A stretch of 43,618 nucleotides of DNA from JAUWKC01 sp035529895 (GCA_035529895.1 DATKVV010000094.1:1-43618); one strand, 5' to 3'; counted from the first letter of the stretch, positions 1-8,633 are shown. Notes: generated by a model from the letters alone, not told the origin. Made by a program: numbers and translations.

Positions 1-129
1 AGAACGCTTCGCGTACAAGACCGCGATGATCGATGGCTGTCGAGAACACCTGCAATGGTCGCGGGTTTGACCGATCATGTTTGGTCTTTGCGTGAATGGC
101 TGAGTTATCCGGCCGTTCAATTAACATAA
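1..129 (+). CDS. Transposase, C-terminal fragment (cut by window edge)
   Basis: Reading frame 1 is open from the first base to a TAA at 127-129 and encodes about 42 residues. The fragment holds the motif TPAMVAGLTDHVWSLREWL. The pattern TPAM-x-AG-x-xDH-x-W is familiar from the C-terminus of IS1-like and related DDE transposases, but this piece is too short to fix the family. The catalytic part would lie outside the window to the left. An almost identical copy reads in from the right edge on the minus strand (43494-43618), so this is a multi-copy element. The frame is a real partial gene rather than a chance ORF because it is conserved between copies and ends just before the shared sequence stops. 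Confidence 0.7.
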   Translation, partial: RTLRVQDRDDRWLSRTPAMVAGLTDHVWSLREWLSYPAVQLT

Positions 130-141
130 GACACAAGGAAA
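5..141. repeat. Left copy of 137-bp inverted repeat (insertion sequence end)
   Basis: Bases 5-141 are the exact reverse complement of 43482-43618. Identity stops at 141/142 (C here, A in the other copy), 12 nt after the transposase stop codon, so about position 141 is probably the right end of the element. The flanking DNA inside the window is unrelated on the two sides, as expected for two independent insertions. Confidence 0.85.
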
Positions 142-399
142 CGCTTTATTTGTTGCTCAAAACTTCAACAAAAAGCATATTTCTGGCGTTTCCGAGCACA
201 TTTTTAAGCAAACAATCGGTCAGTTTGAGTTAAAATTTTGAACGGATTCCCCCTGCGCGGTGCAGGTTTCAGCGTTGTTAAGCGGCCGTCACAGGCGTTT
301 TTTACCGCCCCGGCAGTTTCTGCCATTCAGGCAGCATCTTAGTCCATGCGAAATCTTGCCGGCGGTTGCTCGAGGAATAATACGGAAAATGCTTTTGTA

Positions 400-708
400 T
401 CAGGACGCCGAGGCGGTTTGAAGGGATTCTTGTTTTCTCCGGTGTTCTCGCAGGTGCGGCTTGGCGTCCATTATGGTCTTTAGCACGACCAGCGCCAGCA
501 GCACTGCCGCCGGTGAGCCCAATGACATGGCGAAAAAGCCGCCGGCCAAAAGAGCGATGTGCATCACCACGACCCGCCTATAAGGCTCGGCCATCAGCCT
601 GTCGACCCTGGAAACGGCATACTCTCCTTTGAGCAGGTAATTGCAGACGAACGAAATACCGTGACTGGCAAACAGCGCCGCCATCGCCAGCCTCATATTC
701 GGCGGCAT
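400..708 (-). CDS. DUF6498-like membrane protein, 5'-truncated
   Basis: The product is about 102 residues and hydrophobic, with two or three potential membrane segments. The stretch beginning AALFASHGISFVCNYL and running through LMAEPYRRVVVMH to KTIMDAKPHLREH matches what I know of the C-terminal third of DUF6498 integral membrane proteins, which are normally over 200 residues. The N-terminal membrane segments are absent. The frame is open upstream to 858, but only with a TTG start, and that extension does not look like the family, so I chose the first ATG (706-708). No good Shine-Dalgarno sequence precedes it. It lies head-to-head with the sialidase gene with no room for normal promoters. 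It is probably a remnant, though a short expressed protein cannot be excluded. Function of the family is unknown. Confidence 0.5.
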   Translation of the reverse strand: MPPNMRLAMAALFASHGISFVCNYLLKGEYAVSRVDRLMAEPYRRVVVMHIALLAGGFFAMSLGSPAAVLLALVVLKTIMDAKPHLREHRRKQESLQTASAS

Positions 709-874
709 AATCGAGTAGACTTCATTTGAATCTATCCTCGACTCCGTGCGATAGTATAGGTTGTGGTTTGGCGAAAATCCAAATCTTTCCAGCCTCCCGG
801 CGAAAGTGTTGCAATAGATCGGCGAGGCATCTACTATGGTGGGGGCCGATAGCGCCAAAAGGAGGTTGTATGGT

Positions 875-2950
875 ATGAGCAGAATCAGTTTGTGGCTTAC
901 AGTATTGGCTGCGGTTCCCCAGTTTCTTTTCGCCGTGGATAACGTTACCTTCGAGCAGGTCGACGTGTTCGTGGCGGGCGAGCTTGGCTACAAGGAATTC
1001 CGCATCCCTGTACTTGTGGTGACCAACAGTGGGACATTGTTGGCCATCAGCGAGGCAGGGCGAACTTCATCGGATTTCGGCGACAGGGACCTGCTGCTGC
1101 GCCGCTCCGCCGATGGCGGCCGCACATGGTCGGCAGACATACAGCTTCTGCGCGACGAGGGTACCAGCACCTGCGGTAATCCCACAGTCCTCGTCGACCG
1201 AGCAGCCGGCCGGACTCATCTGCTTTCAACAGTGAACGCAGCGCGCGTGTTTCATAACCACAGTGACGATGATGGCGTCACCTGGTCGGACTTTCGCGAT
1301 ATTACCGAGGTGTTCGAGGCGTTCAAACCACGCTTCGCCTGGACCCGCTTTGCCACTGGCTCTGGCCTGGGCATCGAGCTTGCCCGCGGCAGATACAAAG
1401 GCCGGTTTGTCATGACGCTTTGGTTCAGCAAGGATGAGAAGCAGTTTCGCTCGGCTGTCATTTACTCCGACGACCGAGGCAAGACCTGGCAGCCGGGCGG
1501 CTTGACCGATGAAGCGTTCAATACCAACGAGTGCACGGTTTTCGAAAGGGTGGATGGGACGCTCGTCCTTAACATGCGGGGCGGAGGCAACCATCCCAAA
1601 GAAGGCCGAAAGCCTTACCGCATAACCGCCACCAGTAGCGATGGGGGGATGACCTGGTCGAAGTCGCGGTATGATGAGAATCTGATATGCCCCCAGTGCC
1701 TGGCCTGCACACGGCGATACTCCTGGCCCGAAGATGGCCGCAGCCGGGTCCTGTTCGCAAATCCTGCAGATGAAAAAGGCCGTGTCAAAATGACGGTTCG
1801 AGTGAGCTACGACGAGGGTAAGACCTGGCCTGTAGCCAAACAAGCTTTTGCCGGGCCTTCGGCGTATTCTTGTCTGGCCCGGCTGCCCAGCGGGGACATC
1901 GGCCTGCTCTACGAGGGCGGCGAGAGGCACCGTTACCAGAAAATGATGCTCGCTCGGTTTTCGCTCGGCTGGCTTACCGACGAAAAAGGTGAGTTCAAGG
2001 CCGGTGCTGCGACCAACTGGGACGTACCGCCCGAATTGACAACGCCTGATTATCGCATCACCCAGCTCACAGGCATCGGCCATGAGAAAGATGTTTGCAG
2101 ACAGGACCCGAGCAATGTGATAAAGGTGGGGGACACTTACTACGTGTGGTACTCCAGGGTGACCAGAACAGAGGACCTTCCGTTTAGCGCTTATTTCGGC
2201 TCTATCTGGTACGCCAGCAGCAAAGACGGCATCAACTGGACCGAGCATGGCCAGGCTCTGGGCAAAGGGCCAAAAGGCGCCTGGGACAGCCGAGGCGTGC
2301 TGACGCCCTATGTGGCCGTTCTCGCTGGACACCTCTTTATGTTTTACACCGGCACCAGCGAGCAAGAGCCCTTCGAAAGCAGCGCCACGCTACGGCACAT
2401 CGGTCTGGCAATGACGGACAACCCTAACGGTGGCTGGCGAAAACACCAAACGAATCCGATTTTAAGCCCCAGCGAGGACAAAAGCGCCTGGGACTCGCTG
2501 CTGGTGGACGATGCGCATATGATTGTCCGGGACGGCAAATACTGGTTGTACTTCAAGGGGCGAAACTCAGCCACCGGCTCCGAGCAGACCAAATGGGGGC
2601 TGGCTATCGCCGACTACATAACCGGACCATACGTCAAGTACGAAAACAACCCCATCATCGACAGCGGTCACACGGTGTGTGTCTGGCCTCACCGTGAGGG
2701 CGTGGCAGCCCTGGTCGATTTCGCCGGCCCGCAGAAACACACGGTGCAATATGCCGCCGACGGGATTCACTTCAGACAAGCTGCCAGAGTCCAGCCGCGT
2801 GTGCTGACCGGATGCGGGCCCTATGACCCGGACGCCTTCAGCAATACAACCTATGGGCAGGGCATCCGCTGGGGCGTGGCGCAGGAAGGGCGCGGCGAAG
2901 TATACATCGTCCGCTTTGATTGCGACATGGCGGCGCCGCAGTTAAAATAG
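875..2950 (+). CDS. Secreted sialidase-like / GH117-like beta-propeller fusion
   Basis: The product is 691 residues. ATG 875 is preceded by AGGAGG nine bases upstream and opens a Sec signal peptide (residues 1-20, ending FLFA). The N-terminal half is sialidase-like: a FRIP motif at residues 42-45 and five Asp-boxes (SADGGRTW, SDDDGVTW, SDDRGKTW, SSDGGMTW, SYDEGKTW) mark a six-bladed propeller of the GH33/BNR type. From about residue 385 a second propeller begins. Its CRQDPSNVIKVGDTYYVWY and SIWYASSKDGINW motifs recall GH117 and other five-bladed (GH43-like) glycosidases. It is therefore probably an exported two-domain glycosidase acting on complex, possibly sulfated or acidic, glycans. Substrate cannot be told from sequence. 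It has no partner glycosidase beside it; another propeller enzyme lies at 13041. Confidence 0.8.
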   Translation: MSRISLWLTVLAAVPQFLFAVDNVTFEQVDVFVAGELGYKEFRIPVLVVTNSGTLLAISEAGRTSSDFGDRDLLLRRSADGGRTWSADIQLLRDEGTSTCGNPTVLVDRAAGRTHLLSTVNAARVFHNHSDDDGVTWSDFRDITEVFEAFKPRFAWTRFATGSGLGIELARGRYKGRFVMTLWFSKDEKQFRSAVIYSDDRGKTWQPGGLTDEAFNTNECTVFERVDGTLVLNMRGGGNHPKEGRKPYRITATSSDGGMTWSKSRYDENLICPQCLACTRRYSWPEDGRSRVLFANPADEKGRVKMTVRVSYDEGKTWPVAKQAFAGPSAYSCLARLPSGDIGLLYEGGERHRYQKMMLARFSLGWLTDEKGEFKAGAATNWDVPPELTTPDYRITQLTGIGHEKDVCRQDPSNVIKVGDTYYVWYSRVTRTEDLPFSAYFGSIWYASSKDGINWTEHGQALGKGPKGAWDSRGVLTPYVAVLAGHLFMFYTGTSEQEPFESSATLRHIGLAMTDNPNGGWRKHQTNPILSPSEDKSAWDSLLVDDAHMIVRDGKYWLYFKGRNSATGSEQTKWGLAIADYITGPYVKYENNPIIDSGHTVCVWPHREGVAALVDFAGPQKHTVQYAADGIHFRQAARVQPRVLTGCGPYDPDAFSNTTYGQGIRWGVAQEGRGEVYIVRFDCDMAAPQLK

Positions 2951-3041
2951 CGGCAGCCTTTGATGGCGCCGACTTGCTTTGAGAAGGAGGCCTTGCCGGA
3001 CAGAAGGCTGGAGAAAACGAACGGGTCTTGAGGGTCGAGCA

Positions 3042-3326
3042 ATGATTATCGGTGTGCTAAGAACGCAACTGCATATGCAGGGCATAGGTTCATTGAAGGA
3101 AAAACGCAGTATCGTCAAAAGTCTTATCGGCCGGCTCAAAAGCAGGTTTAATATTTCAATCGCGGAGGTTGACCATCAGGACAGCAAGACCTGCGCCGTT
3201 ATAGCCGTGGCGCTGGTTTCGAACGACACTGGTTTCGTGGATCAGCAGTTCGATGCCATCGTCAGCTTTATGCAAAGAGACGGCAGATTCTATCTGGGAA
3301 GCATCCAGCGGGAGACATTCTCGTAG
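3042..3326 (+). CDS. DUF503 family protein (YlxP-like)
   Basis: The product is 94 residues, the usual size for DUF503. It starts MIIGVLRTQLHM and contains the family signature SLKEKRSIVKSLIGRLKSRF, followed by NISIAEVDHQDS and a VALVSND segment. The frame is open to 2979, but ATG 3042 matches the family start and has GAGGG seven bases upstream. The biochemical role of DUF503 is not established. In other bacteria the gene often sits beside rbfA/infB in ribosome-maturation clusters, but here it stands alone, 91 bp after the sialidase gene and convergent with the next gene. Confidence 0.8.
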   Translation: MIIGVLRTQLHMQGIGSLKEKRSIVKSLIGRLKSRFNISIAEVDHQDSKTCAVIAVALVSNDTGFVDQQFDAIVSFMQRDGRFYLGSIQRETFS

Positions 3327-3381
3327 TTTGGGCCTAACTTGTCCGAGGTGAGGCTGGCCTGGTGTAAGCACCGCCTCCGGT

Positions 3382-3747
3382 TCAATTTTTCAGGGCCCGC
3401 AGGGCATCCCTTAATTTCTTTTTGTCGCTTCGCCGAAGTATTTGCGACAGCTCTTTCCGCGTGACTATTCTTTCGAGAATGTCGGCCAGTTCTTCCGGAA
3501 GATTCTGGTGCGACTGTCCAAGAGTTTGCAGCAGCCACCCGGCGCATTCCTGAGCCTTGCCCGGCGGCAGTATGATTGCCCCGCCACCCTGGTCTTCGTG
3601 GACAAGCTCTATCTTCACGCCCAGCCCGCCCAGGTCAGTGCCGCGGAGCACGTAGCCGTTCTCGTAGCAAAACTCCGACAGGCAATTGCGGTTTTTAATC
3701 ATTACGTTGCCAGTTCCATTACTAATTTTTGTCATAAGTTCTGCCAT
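3382..3747 (-). CDS. Hypothetical small protein with charged C-terminal tail
   Basis: The product is 121 residues and I do not recognise the family. The start ATG (3745-3747) is chosen because AAGGA lies eight bases upstream; the longer frame to 3966 is low-complexity and unlike a protein. It has no signal peptide or membrane segment. The N-terminal half contains NGYVLRGTDLGGLGVKIEL and GGGAIILPPGKAQECAGWLL, which suggests a small beta fold. The C-terminal 40 residues are helical and charged, ending in a lysine/arginine-rich segment (RRSDKKKLRDALRALKN). Its 3' end faces the 3' end of the DUF503 gene with a 55-bp gap. It is probably cytoplasmic, but function is not inferable. Confidence 0.6.
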   Translation of the reverse strand: MAELMTKISNGTGNVMIKNRNCLSEFCYENGYVLRGTDLGGLGVKIELVHEDQGGGAIILPPGKAQECAGWLLQTLGQSHQNLPEELADILERIVTRKELSQILRRSDKKKLRDALRALKN

Positions 3748-4191
3748 AACCGGAATCCTTATTTGAAATTCCGCCACCCGAAACAAAGGCTCAGGCCTGT
3801 TGTCCGGTAGTGCCAAAGAGTATTTTTGTTCAGCGGAGCAGCTGCCGGCAGCCATTATCCCTAATCCCGTGGGGTATTTCAGAAAAAATAGTGCAGACCC
3901 ACTCGACGGTCCGATCCCTCGTGAGGCCGAAGTATGCTCAAGAACACGCAATACTGCCCCGGCCAAATATACTTATACGCTGTTGAGGCCGACTTGTTCG
4001 CCCCCGGATGCTTTGGGCTCGACCGGGCAACTAATGCCGGGGGTCAGCCTGGGACGCACGGCAGCGGATAAATCCAGCAAGAAAAGCTGCTGTTAGTCCC
4101 GTTTCGCTGGCCCATGAGTTGTGTTGAAAAAGGCCGGAAAGATAACGTCAAGATGACGCCGGCCTGCTTATTCCAAGAACCGGGTATGTTA
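3748..4191. other. Intergenic region, 444 bp
   Basis: Apart from the terminator at 4127-4165 I see no supported gene. A 98-codon plus-strand frame and an upstream extension of the minus-strand gene cross it, but both are low in conserved-looking sequence. The stretch presumably holds the promoter of the small minus-strand gene ending at 3382, but I could not pick convincing -35/-10 boxes. Confidence 0.5.
4127..4165 (-). terminator. Rho-independent terminator of the purF cluster
   Basis: On the minus strand AGGCCGG (4159-4165) pairs with CCGGCCT (4131-4137), with an inner GACG/CGTC pairing (4155-4158 with 4146-4149) and a bulge. It is followed directly by a run of five U. It lies 27 bp after the stop codon of the zinc-ribbon gene. 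Confidence 0.6.
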
Positions 4192-4386
4192 TCAACCTTT
4201 GGCGGCCCCGAGGCCGATGTCGAATATGCTGCTGCACTGCGGGCAGATAAGGTACCACTTTAGGGAGCCTTTATCGTCTGTTTTCCTGAACATGTTGTGA
4301 AAGCCATCGGCATATCCGCACACCGGACAGTCACGGAACTCCTCAGCCATCCGCACTTTCTTTATTTCTCTTTTGTCTTTAGCCAT
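4192..4386 (-). CDS. Small zinc-ribbon protein
   Basis: The product is 64 residues with two CxxC knuckles (Cys20/Cys23 in DCPVCGY and Cys48/Cys51 in CPQCSS) separated by 24 residues, the layout of a single zinc ribbon. The N-terminus is strongly basic and charged (MAKDKREIKKVR). It has no signal or membrane segment. It may bind nucleic acid or a protein partner, but I do not recognise a named family. It is the last gene of the minus-strand cluster purF-purM-membrane protein, 35 bp after the preceding gene and directly before a terminator. The Shine-Dalgarno sequence is weak. Confidence 0.65.
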   Translation of the reverse strand: MAKDKREIKKVRMAEEFRDCPVCGYADGFHNMFRKTDDKGSLKWYLICPQCSSIFDIGLGAAKG

Positions 4387-4421
4387 TGGTCTTCATTCAA
4401 AAACCGTATTCGATTCGGGTG

Positions 4422-5432
4422 TCAAAAAATCTCGTCGACGATAAATCTTGCGCTGAAGAATATGTCCACCGCCATAGCTGAGCACAAAATCATCAGCCGC
4501 AGCCAACTGAGCTGCAGCTTAGCCTTCGCCATAAAGAATAAGATGGTCACTGCGACTGTCCCCAACAAGTACATTTTGGCGGTTGAAACAAAAAGCCTCG
4601 CATATTCTTTGCCAAGTCCTGCGAATACCCCGAAATACTTCGTTGCCAGCAGCAGTGTAACAATCGAAAGTGCGCCCATAACCGCGGCGACCGCCAACAC
4701 CCACTTTCTGTCGGTCGGACCGGCCGAAGCCAGTCCCTGTATCCCGGCGCCCAGGAGAATCGAACAACACAGGACAGGTATCGCAGCCCACATAATCGGA
4801 CTGATGTCGAGAAAAGACTTGAAAGAAGCCAAAACAGCACCGATGACAAGAATTGCCATTATGCCGAATCGCCGGGCGACAAGAAACATTGATAAACCCA
4901 TCACTAATCCCGCTACTGGCACATGATAAAAACCGATTAGGTTTATCTTGGTTAGACCTCTTTCGGCCATAACGGTCGGTGCCAGCAGACTGGCCAAATC
5001 GCCGAGGTGAAGCCTGGCCTGGGTTGAAACCGCGAACAAGCGATAGTGAACCGATACCTGGAAAAACAACGCCACTGCCAGAAACGGCAGCACCGAAAGC
5101 GGCCAACCTGCCCAGCGCCGCTTGGATCTGGTACAAAACGCAGCCGGGCAAAACAGCCACGGTATAGCCGCCGCCAACGAGCCCGCCGTCGGATGGAATT
5201 TGGCCAGCCCGAGTGCAAACGGCCCGAATCCGTAGACTGCCCCCCCGAAAAGCGAAGCCCAAAACCCGCTTGTCCATCGCCGACTCAGAACAAAGCAGCC
5301 CAAAGAGGCCAGGCAGGCATTCGCAACAAAAAGATACTGTGGCGGGTGGAAGTTTCTGAAATAGGGCTGATACAGATATGTTGCGAAGCCGGTATAAATA
5401 ACCACTGCGGCGGCGAACCTGAGCAAGCTCAT
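4422..5432 (-). CDS. Polytopic membrane protein, unknown family
   Basis: The product is 336 residues and very hydrophobic, with roughly eight to nine membrane segments. The first loop contains YQPYFRNFHPPQYLF, followed by GFGPFALGLAKFHP, which vaguely recalls the loops of YfhO/GT-C-type membrane glycosyltransferases. There is no soluble C-terminal domain and no recognisable catalytic motif, so I leave the function open. It starts 62 bp after purM and is followed 35 bp later by the zinc-ribbon gene, so it is probably co-transcribed with the purine genes. No clear Shine-Dalgarno sequence is visible before ATG 5430-5432. Confidence 0.65.
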   Translation of the reverse strand: MSLLRFAAAVVIYTGFATYLYQPYFRNFHPPQYLFVANACLASLGCFVLSRRWTSGFWASLFGGAVYGFGPFALGLAKFHPTAGSLAAAIPWLFCPAAFCTRSKRRWAGWPLSVLPFLAVALFFQVSVHYRLFAVSTQARLHLGDLASLLAPTVMAERGLTKINLIGFYHVPVAGLVMGLSMFLVARRFGIMAILVIGAVLASFKSFLDISPIMWAAIPVLCCSILLGAGIQGLASAGPTDRKWVLAVAAVMGALSIVTLLLATKYFGVFAGLGKEYARLFVSTAKMYLLGTVAVTILFFMAKAKLQLSWLRLMILCSAMAVDIFFSARFIVDEIF

Positions 5433-5494
5433 TTTCGACTTAAAGCGTTCGATTTAAGATTTCCCTTTTTCAACCGGCAATCGACGATTGCGAA

Positions 5495-6562
5495 TTATTT
5501 GAGAACCACTTTGCCGCTGCCTGTGGTAATCCTGCCTATCTTATAGACCCGCTCGCCGAACTGCGTCAGTTTTTTGGCAATCGAATCGGCGAAATCCTCG
5601 GCCACTATAAGTACGAAGCCGATTCCCATATTGAAAACCCTGAACATCTCGGCTTCTTCAACGGGACCTTTTTCCTGCAGGAACTGAAATATTTTGTGCT
5701 TCGGCCAGTTCGACTTTGTTATAACCGCGTCGCAATTCTTGGGCAGCACTCGTGGAACATTTCCCACGAGTCCCCCACCGGTGATGTGTGCCATCCCGTG
5801 TACGATTTTCTTGACCTTGTATTGTGAGAGCAATCGGACTATGGGCCGAACATATATTCGCGTTGGTTCCAGCAGGACATCGCCCAGCACGGCGCCGTCG
5901 AGTTCATCCAACGTGTCCGTCATTTTCAGAGCGGCTCTCTTGAAACAGATGTTGCGGAGCAGCGCGAATCCGTTACTGTGCAATCCGCTTGAGGCAAGGC
6001 CAAGAATCACATCTCCTTTTCTGATATTTTTACCGTTGATGATTCTCTTTCGCTCGACCACTCCGACGGCGAATCCCGCCATATCAAAATCGCCCGCAGC
6101 GTAGGTATCGGGCATTTCCGCGGTTTCGCCGCCGATTAACGCGCAGTCAGCCTGTCGGCAGCCGGCCGCAACACCCTTGACCATCTGTGCGATTATCCTC
6201 GGCTCCAGCTTGTGAACCGCAATATAATCCAAAAAGAACAAAGGCTCGGCCCCCGCCACGAGCATATCGTTGACGTTCATCGCCACCAGGTCAATCCCGA
6301 CCGTATCGAATTTCGCTATCTTGCCGGCCAGTTGAACCTTACTGCCGACGCCGTCTGTGCAGGCCACCAGAACGGGGTTCCTGTAATTCTTCTTAAAAAG
6401 TCTTTCGTCGTAGTCGAGCCGGAACATTCCTGCAAAGCCATTCGGCGACTCAATTACTCTTGGCCCGAACGTGCTGGCCACGTGGGAATAGATTTGCTCA
6501 ACCATCTGGTCGTTGGCATCAATGCTTACGCCTGATTGTTGGTAGCTTAAGTATTTGCTCAT
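5495..6562 (-). CDS. purM: Phosphoribosylformylglycinamidine cyclo-ligase (AIR synthetase)
   Basis: PurM closes the imidazole ring of AIR from FGAM with ATP, the fifth step of purine synthesis, in the cytoplasm. The product is 355 residues, normal for the family. The N-terminus (YQQSGVSIDANDQMVEQI) is typical, followed by the ATP-binding CTDGVGSKVQLA, then GGETAEMPDTY, GLASSGLHSNGFALLR and HITGGGLVGNVPRVLP, all characteristic PurM segments. The protein is complete. It lies 77 bp downstream of purF on the same strand, so two steps of one pathway are co-transcribed. Confidence 0.95.
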   Translation of the reverse strand: MSKYLSYQQSGVSIDANDQMVEQIYSHVASTFGPRVIESPNGFAGMFRLDYDERLFKKNYRNPVLVACTDGVGSKVQLAGKIAKFDTVGIDLVAMNVNDMLVAGAEPLFFLDYIAVHKLEPRIIAQMVKGVAAGCRQADCALIGGETAEMPDTYAAGDFDMAGFAVGVVERKRIINGKNIRKGDVILGLASSGLHSNGFALLRNICFKRAALKMTDTLDELDGAVLGDVLLEPTRIYVRPIVRLLSQYKVKKIVHGMAHITGGGLVGNVPRVLPKNCDAVITKSNWPKHKIFQFLQEKGPVEEAEMFRVFNMGIGFVLIVAEDFADSIAKKLTQFGERVYKIGRITTGSGKVVLK

Positions 6563-6639
6563 TAATTCTCAGTTCAAAAAACTCGCGGCCCGGTTCCCGC
6601 AGACTGATGCCCGAAGGGCGTTTCGGCATTAACCTGTTT

Positions 6640-8088
6640 TCATTCGATTTCGTCGAACATGTGAAGTTGATAGCGCTCCATAGCGAACTTGTTCACCGCG
6701 GTGTCTACCGGTATTCTGTACTTTCCCGACCAGCAGGCGGTACAGTAGTGGTCCGCCGGAAACACTGCACAGGATAGTAATCCTTCAAGGGACATATAGC
6801 CGGCACTGTCCACCTCGAGAAATTCCCTGATTTGTTCCAAATTACGGTTGTTTGCCAGCAGCTCCTCTTTGGTTGGGAAGTCGACCCCGTAGAAACAGGG
6901 ATGCCTGATTGGCGGACAACTGACGCGCATGTGAATTTCCTTAGCGCCGGCCTGGCGTATCGCTCTAATCTTTCCTCTTGTGGTCGTGCCGCGAACTATC
7001 GAATCGTCCACCACAACGATGCGCTTGCCGGCCACCACTTCCTTTACGACCGCCAGCTTGAGCTTAACCTCCAGCTCTCTGAGCTGCTGGTCCGGCGAGA
7101 TAAATGTTCTGCCCACATAGTGGCTTCTGATCAGCCCCATTTCGAAGGGCAGCTTGCTTTGCTGTGCGTATCCTATTGCCGCCGATGTGCCCGAGTCCGG
7201 CACAGGTATTACAACATCTGCATCGGCGGGGCTTTCTATGGCCAGTTGTCTTCCAAGTTTCTTTCTGAACTCGTGCACATTCTCGCCGAATATGTGTGAG
7301 TTCTGCTTGGCAAAGTAGATATGTTCGAAGATACAGTGGGCCGGCGTGACCGTGCCGGGCTTGACGAAAAACCTGCTGTGCAGCCCCCTTTTGTCTATCT
7401 TGACAATTTCACCGGGCTCGACCTCACGAATGAATTTCGCCCCTATCACATCGAATGCACAGGTCTCGCTGGCGACGACGTAAGCGCCCTTTGCGGTTTG
7501 CCCGATACACAGGGGCCGGATGCCGAAAGGGTCCCGGGCTGCTTCAATTCGGTCGGGGAACAAGAACAGCAGAGAAAATGCCCCCTGAAGGTGGTTTAAC
7601 ACGTGCGCCAGGGGGTCGGGCTTGCTGATGTGGGTCGGCTTGGCGAGCAAATGAGTAATTACTTCGGTATCGCTTGTGGATTTGAATATGCTGCCATACG
7701 CCTCATATTCGTCCCGAAGCAGCGACGCGTTTATAAGATTGCCGTTATGTGCAATCGCCACTTGTCCGCGGGAATACTCACTTAGAAGCGGCTGGCTGTT
7801 AACGGCTGTCGAGGAACCTGAGGTCGAATACCGCACATGGCCGATCGCTATGGGATTGGCCAGTTTCTCTAAAAAGCCCGAGCCGGTGCGGAAAACCCGC
7901 GTCACCACCCCCATACCTTTGTGGCACTGGATAAGTTCCCCATCACTGGAGGCTATTCCCGCCGACTCCTGTCCGCGGTGTTGAAGGCTGTGTAAACCAA
8001 AATAGGTTGCCAGAACAGCTTCACGGTCGCCAAAGATGCCGAAAAGCCCACAGTTTTCTTTCTTTTCTGAAATCATCAAAAACTTCAT
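6640..8088 (-). CDS. purF: Amidophosphoribosyltransferase
   Basis: PurF makes 5-phosphoribosylamine from PRPP and glutamine, the committed step of purine synthesis. A short N-terminal stretch precedes the catalytic Cys in ENCGLFGIFG, so a propeptide of about 12 residues is probably removed, as in Bacillus-type PurF. The glutaminase domain has LQHRGQESAGIA and HNGNLIN; the PRPP site is VVVDDSIVRGTTTRGKI. Four cysteines at the expected places (HCIFEHIYF, HPCFYGVDFP, and the YCTACW pair) suggest an Fe4S4 cluster of the Bacillus type. ATG 8086-8088 is preferred over the open frame to 8130; ATG 8074-8076 is also possible. It is first in the purF-purM cluster. Confidence 0.93.
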   Translation of the reverse strand: MKFLMISEKKENCGLFGIFGDREAVLATYFGLHSLQHRGQESAGIASSDGELIQCHKGMGVVTRVFRTGSGFLEKLANPIAIGHVRYSTSGSSTAVNSQPLLSEYSRGQVAIAHNGNLINASLLRDEYEAYGSIFKSTSDTEVITHLLAKPTHISKPDPLAHVLNHLQGAFSLLFLFPDRIEAARDPFGIRPLCIGQTAKGAYVVASETCAFDVIGAKFIREVEPGEIVKIDKRGLHSRFFVKPGTVTPAHCIFEHIYFAKQNSHIFGENVHEFRKKLGRQLAIESPADADVVIPVPDSGTSAAIGYAQQSKLPFEMGLIRSHYVGRTFISPDQQLRELEVKLKLAVVKEVVAGKRIVVVDDSIVRGTTTRGKIRAIRQAGAKEIHMRVSCPPIRHPCFYGVDFPTKEELLANNRNLEQIREFLEVDSAGYMSLEGLLSCAVFPADHYCTACWSGKYRIPVDTAVNKFAMERYQLHMFDEIE

Positions 8089-8158
8089 TTCTCGAGTAAT
8101 TTGCTTCGCGATTCGGGCTGCAGTCCACACTTCAGTTTAGTGAATTGGCCGGGCCAAG

Positions 8159-8452
8159 TCAAATAATTGTTTCTTCCACCGCTGGAATCATAAACTCTGG
8201 TATTCTGTGCAGCTTGCCCTCCGCATCCAAGCAGGCAAGGACGCTTGAGCCGTTAACCGGAATCGCTCCGTCGCAGCCGCGGGTAAGCTTGCATGTATGC
8301 TCAATCTCGCTGGCGGTTGCGCTTGGAGGGGCGGTTTCCAGTTGCAGCCTTTCATAATATTTTGCCGGCAGAGGATGATATTTGCAAAGGGTCCCCCCTG
8401 CTGCGTGTGCGAAACGCCGGTTTTTAGTCAGGAAAAACCAAAAGCCCTTGAA
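8159..8452 (-). pseudogene. Acyl-CoA thioesterase remnant, 3' part only
   Basis: The minus strand is open from after a TAG at 8453-8455 down to a TGA at 8159-8161, with no ATG or good alternative start. The translation ends like the C-terminal half of a hotdog-fold (4-hydroxybenzoyl-CoA/YbgC-type) thioesterase: CKYHPLPAKYYERLQLET, then SEIEHTCKLTRG and SSVLACLDAEGKLHRIPEF. The N-terminal half, which carries the catalytic Asp and the Y-F helix of the family, is missing: the sequence further upstream in all three frames does not resemble it. I therefore read it as a 5'-deleted or decayed gene. It sits 71 bp upstream of purF on the same strand. No frame-restoring single change is obvious. Confidence 0.6.
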
Positions 8453-8633
8453 CTATAGAGGCAGTGCCGGTATCGCTGGACCGCGCCATGAGAGTTTGTT
8501 GCGGCAACTTTCCACCAACAAAACAGAAAGAAGCAAGAAATCTGTTGATTTGATTGCCGTTTGGTGAAATAATAGTCCTGTATACTGCCAGCTAAAAGTA
8601 CTTTACTCACCCCAATAGAAGAAAGGTAAATTT

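Noticed and set aside
1226..2365. 379-codon minus-strand frame inside the sialidase gene
   Set aside because: It is a shadow of the sialidase coding strand, which shows five Asp-boxes and a signal peptide.
3800..4096. 98-codon plus-strand frame
   Set aside because: Its composition looks random; it overlaps the upstream region of a better-supported gene and has no start signal.
4297..4926. 209-codon plus-strand frame
   Set aside because: It is the mirror of the membrane-protein and zinc-ribbon genes on the minus strand, which have clear features and an operon context.
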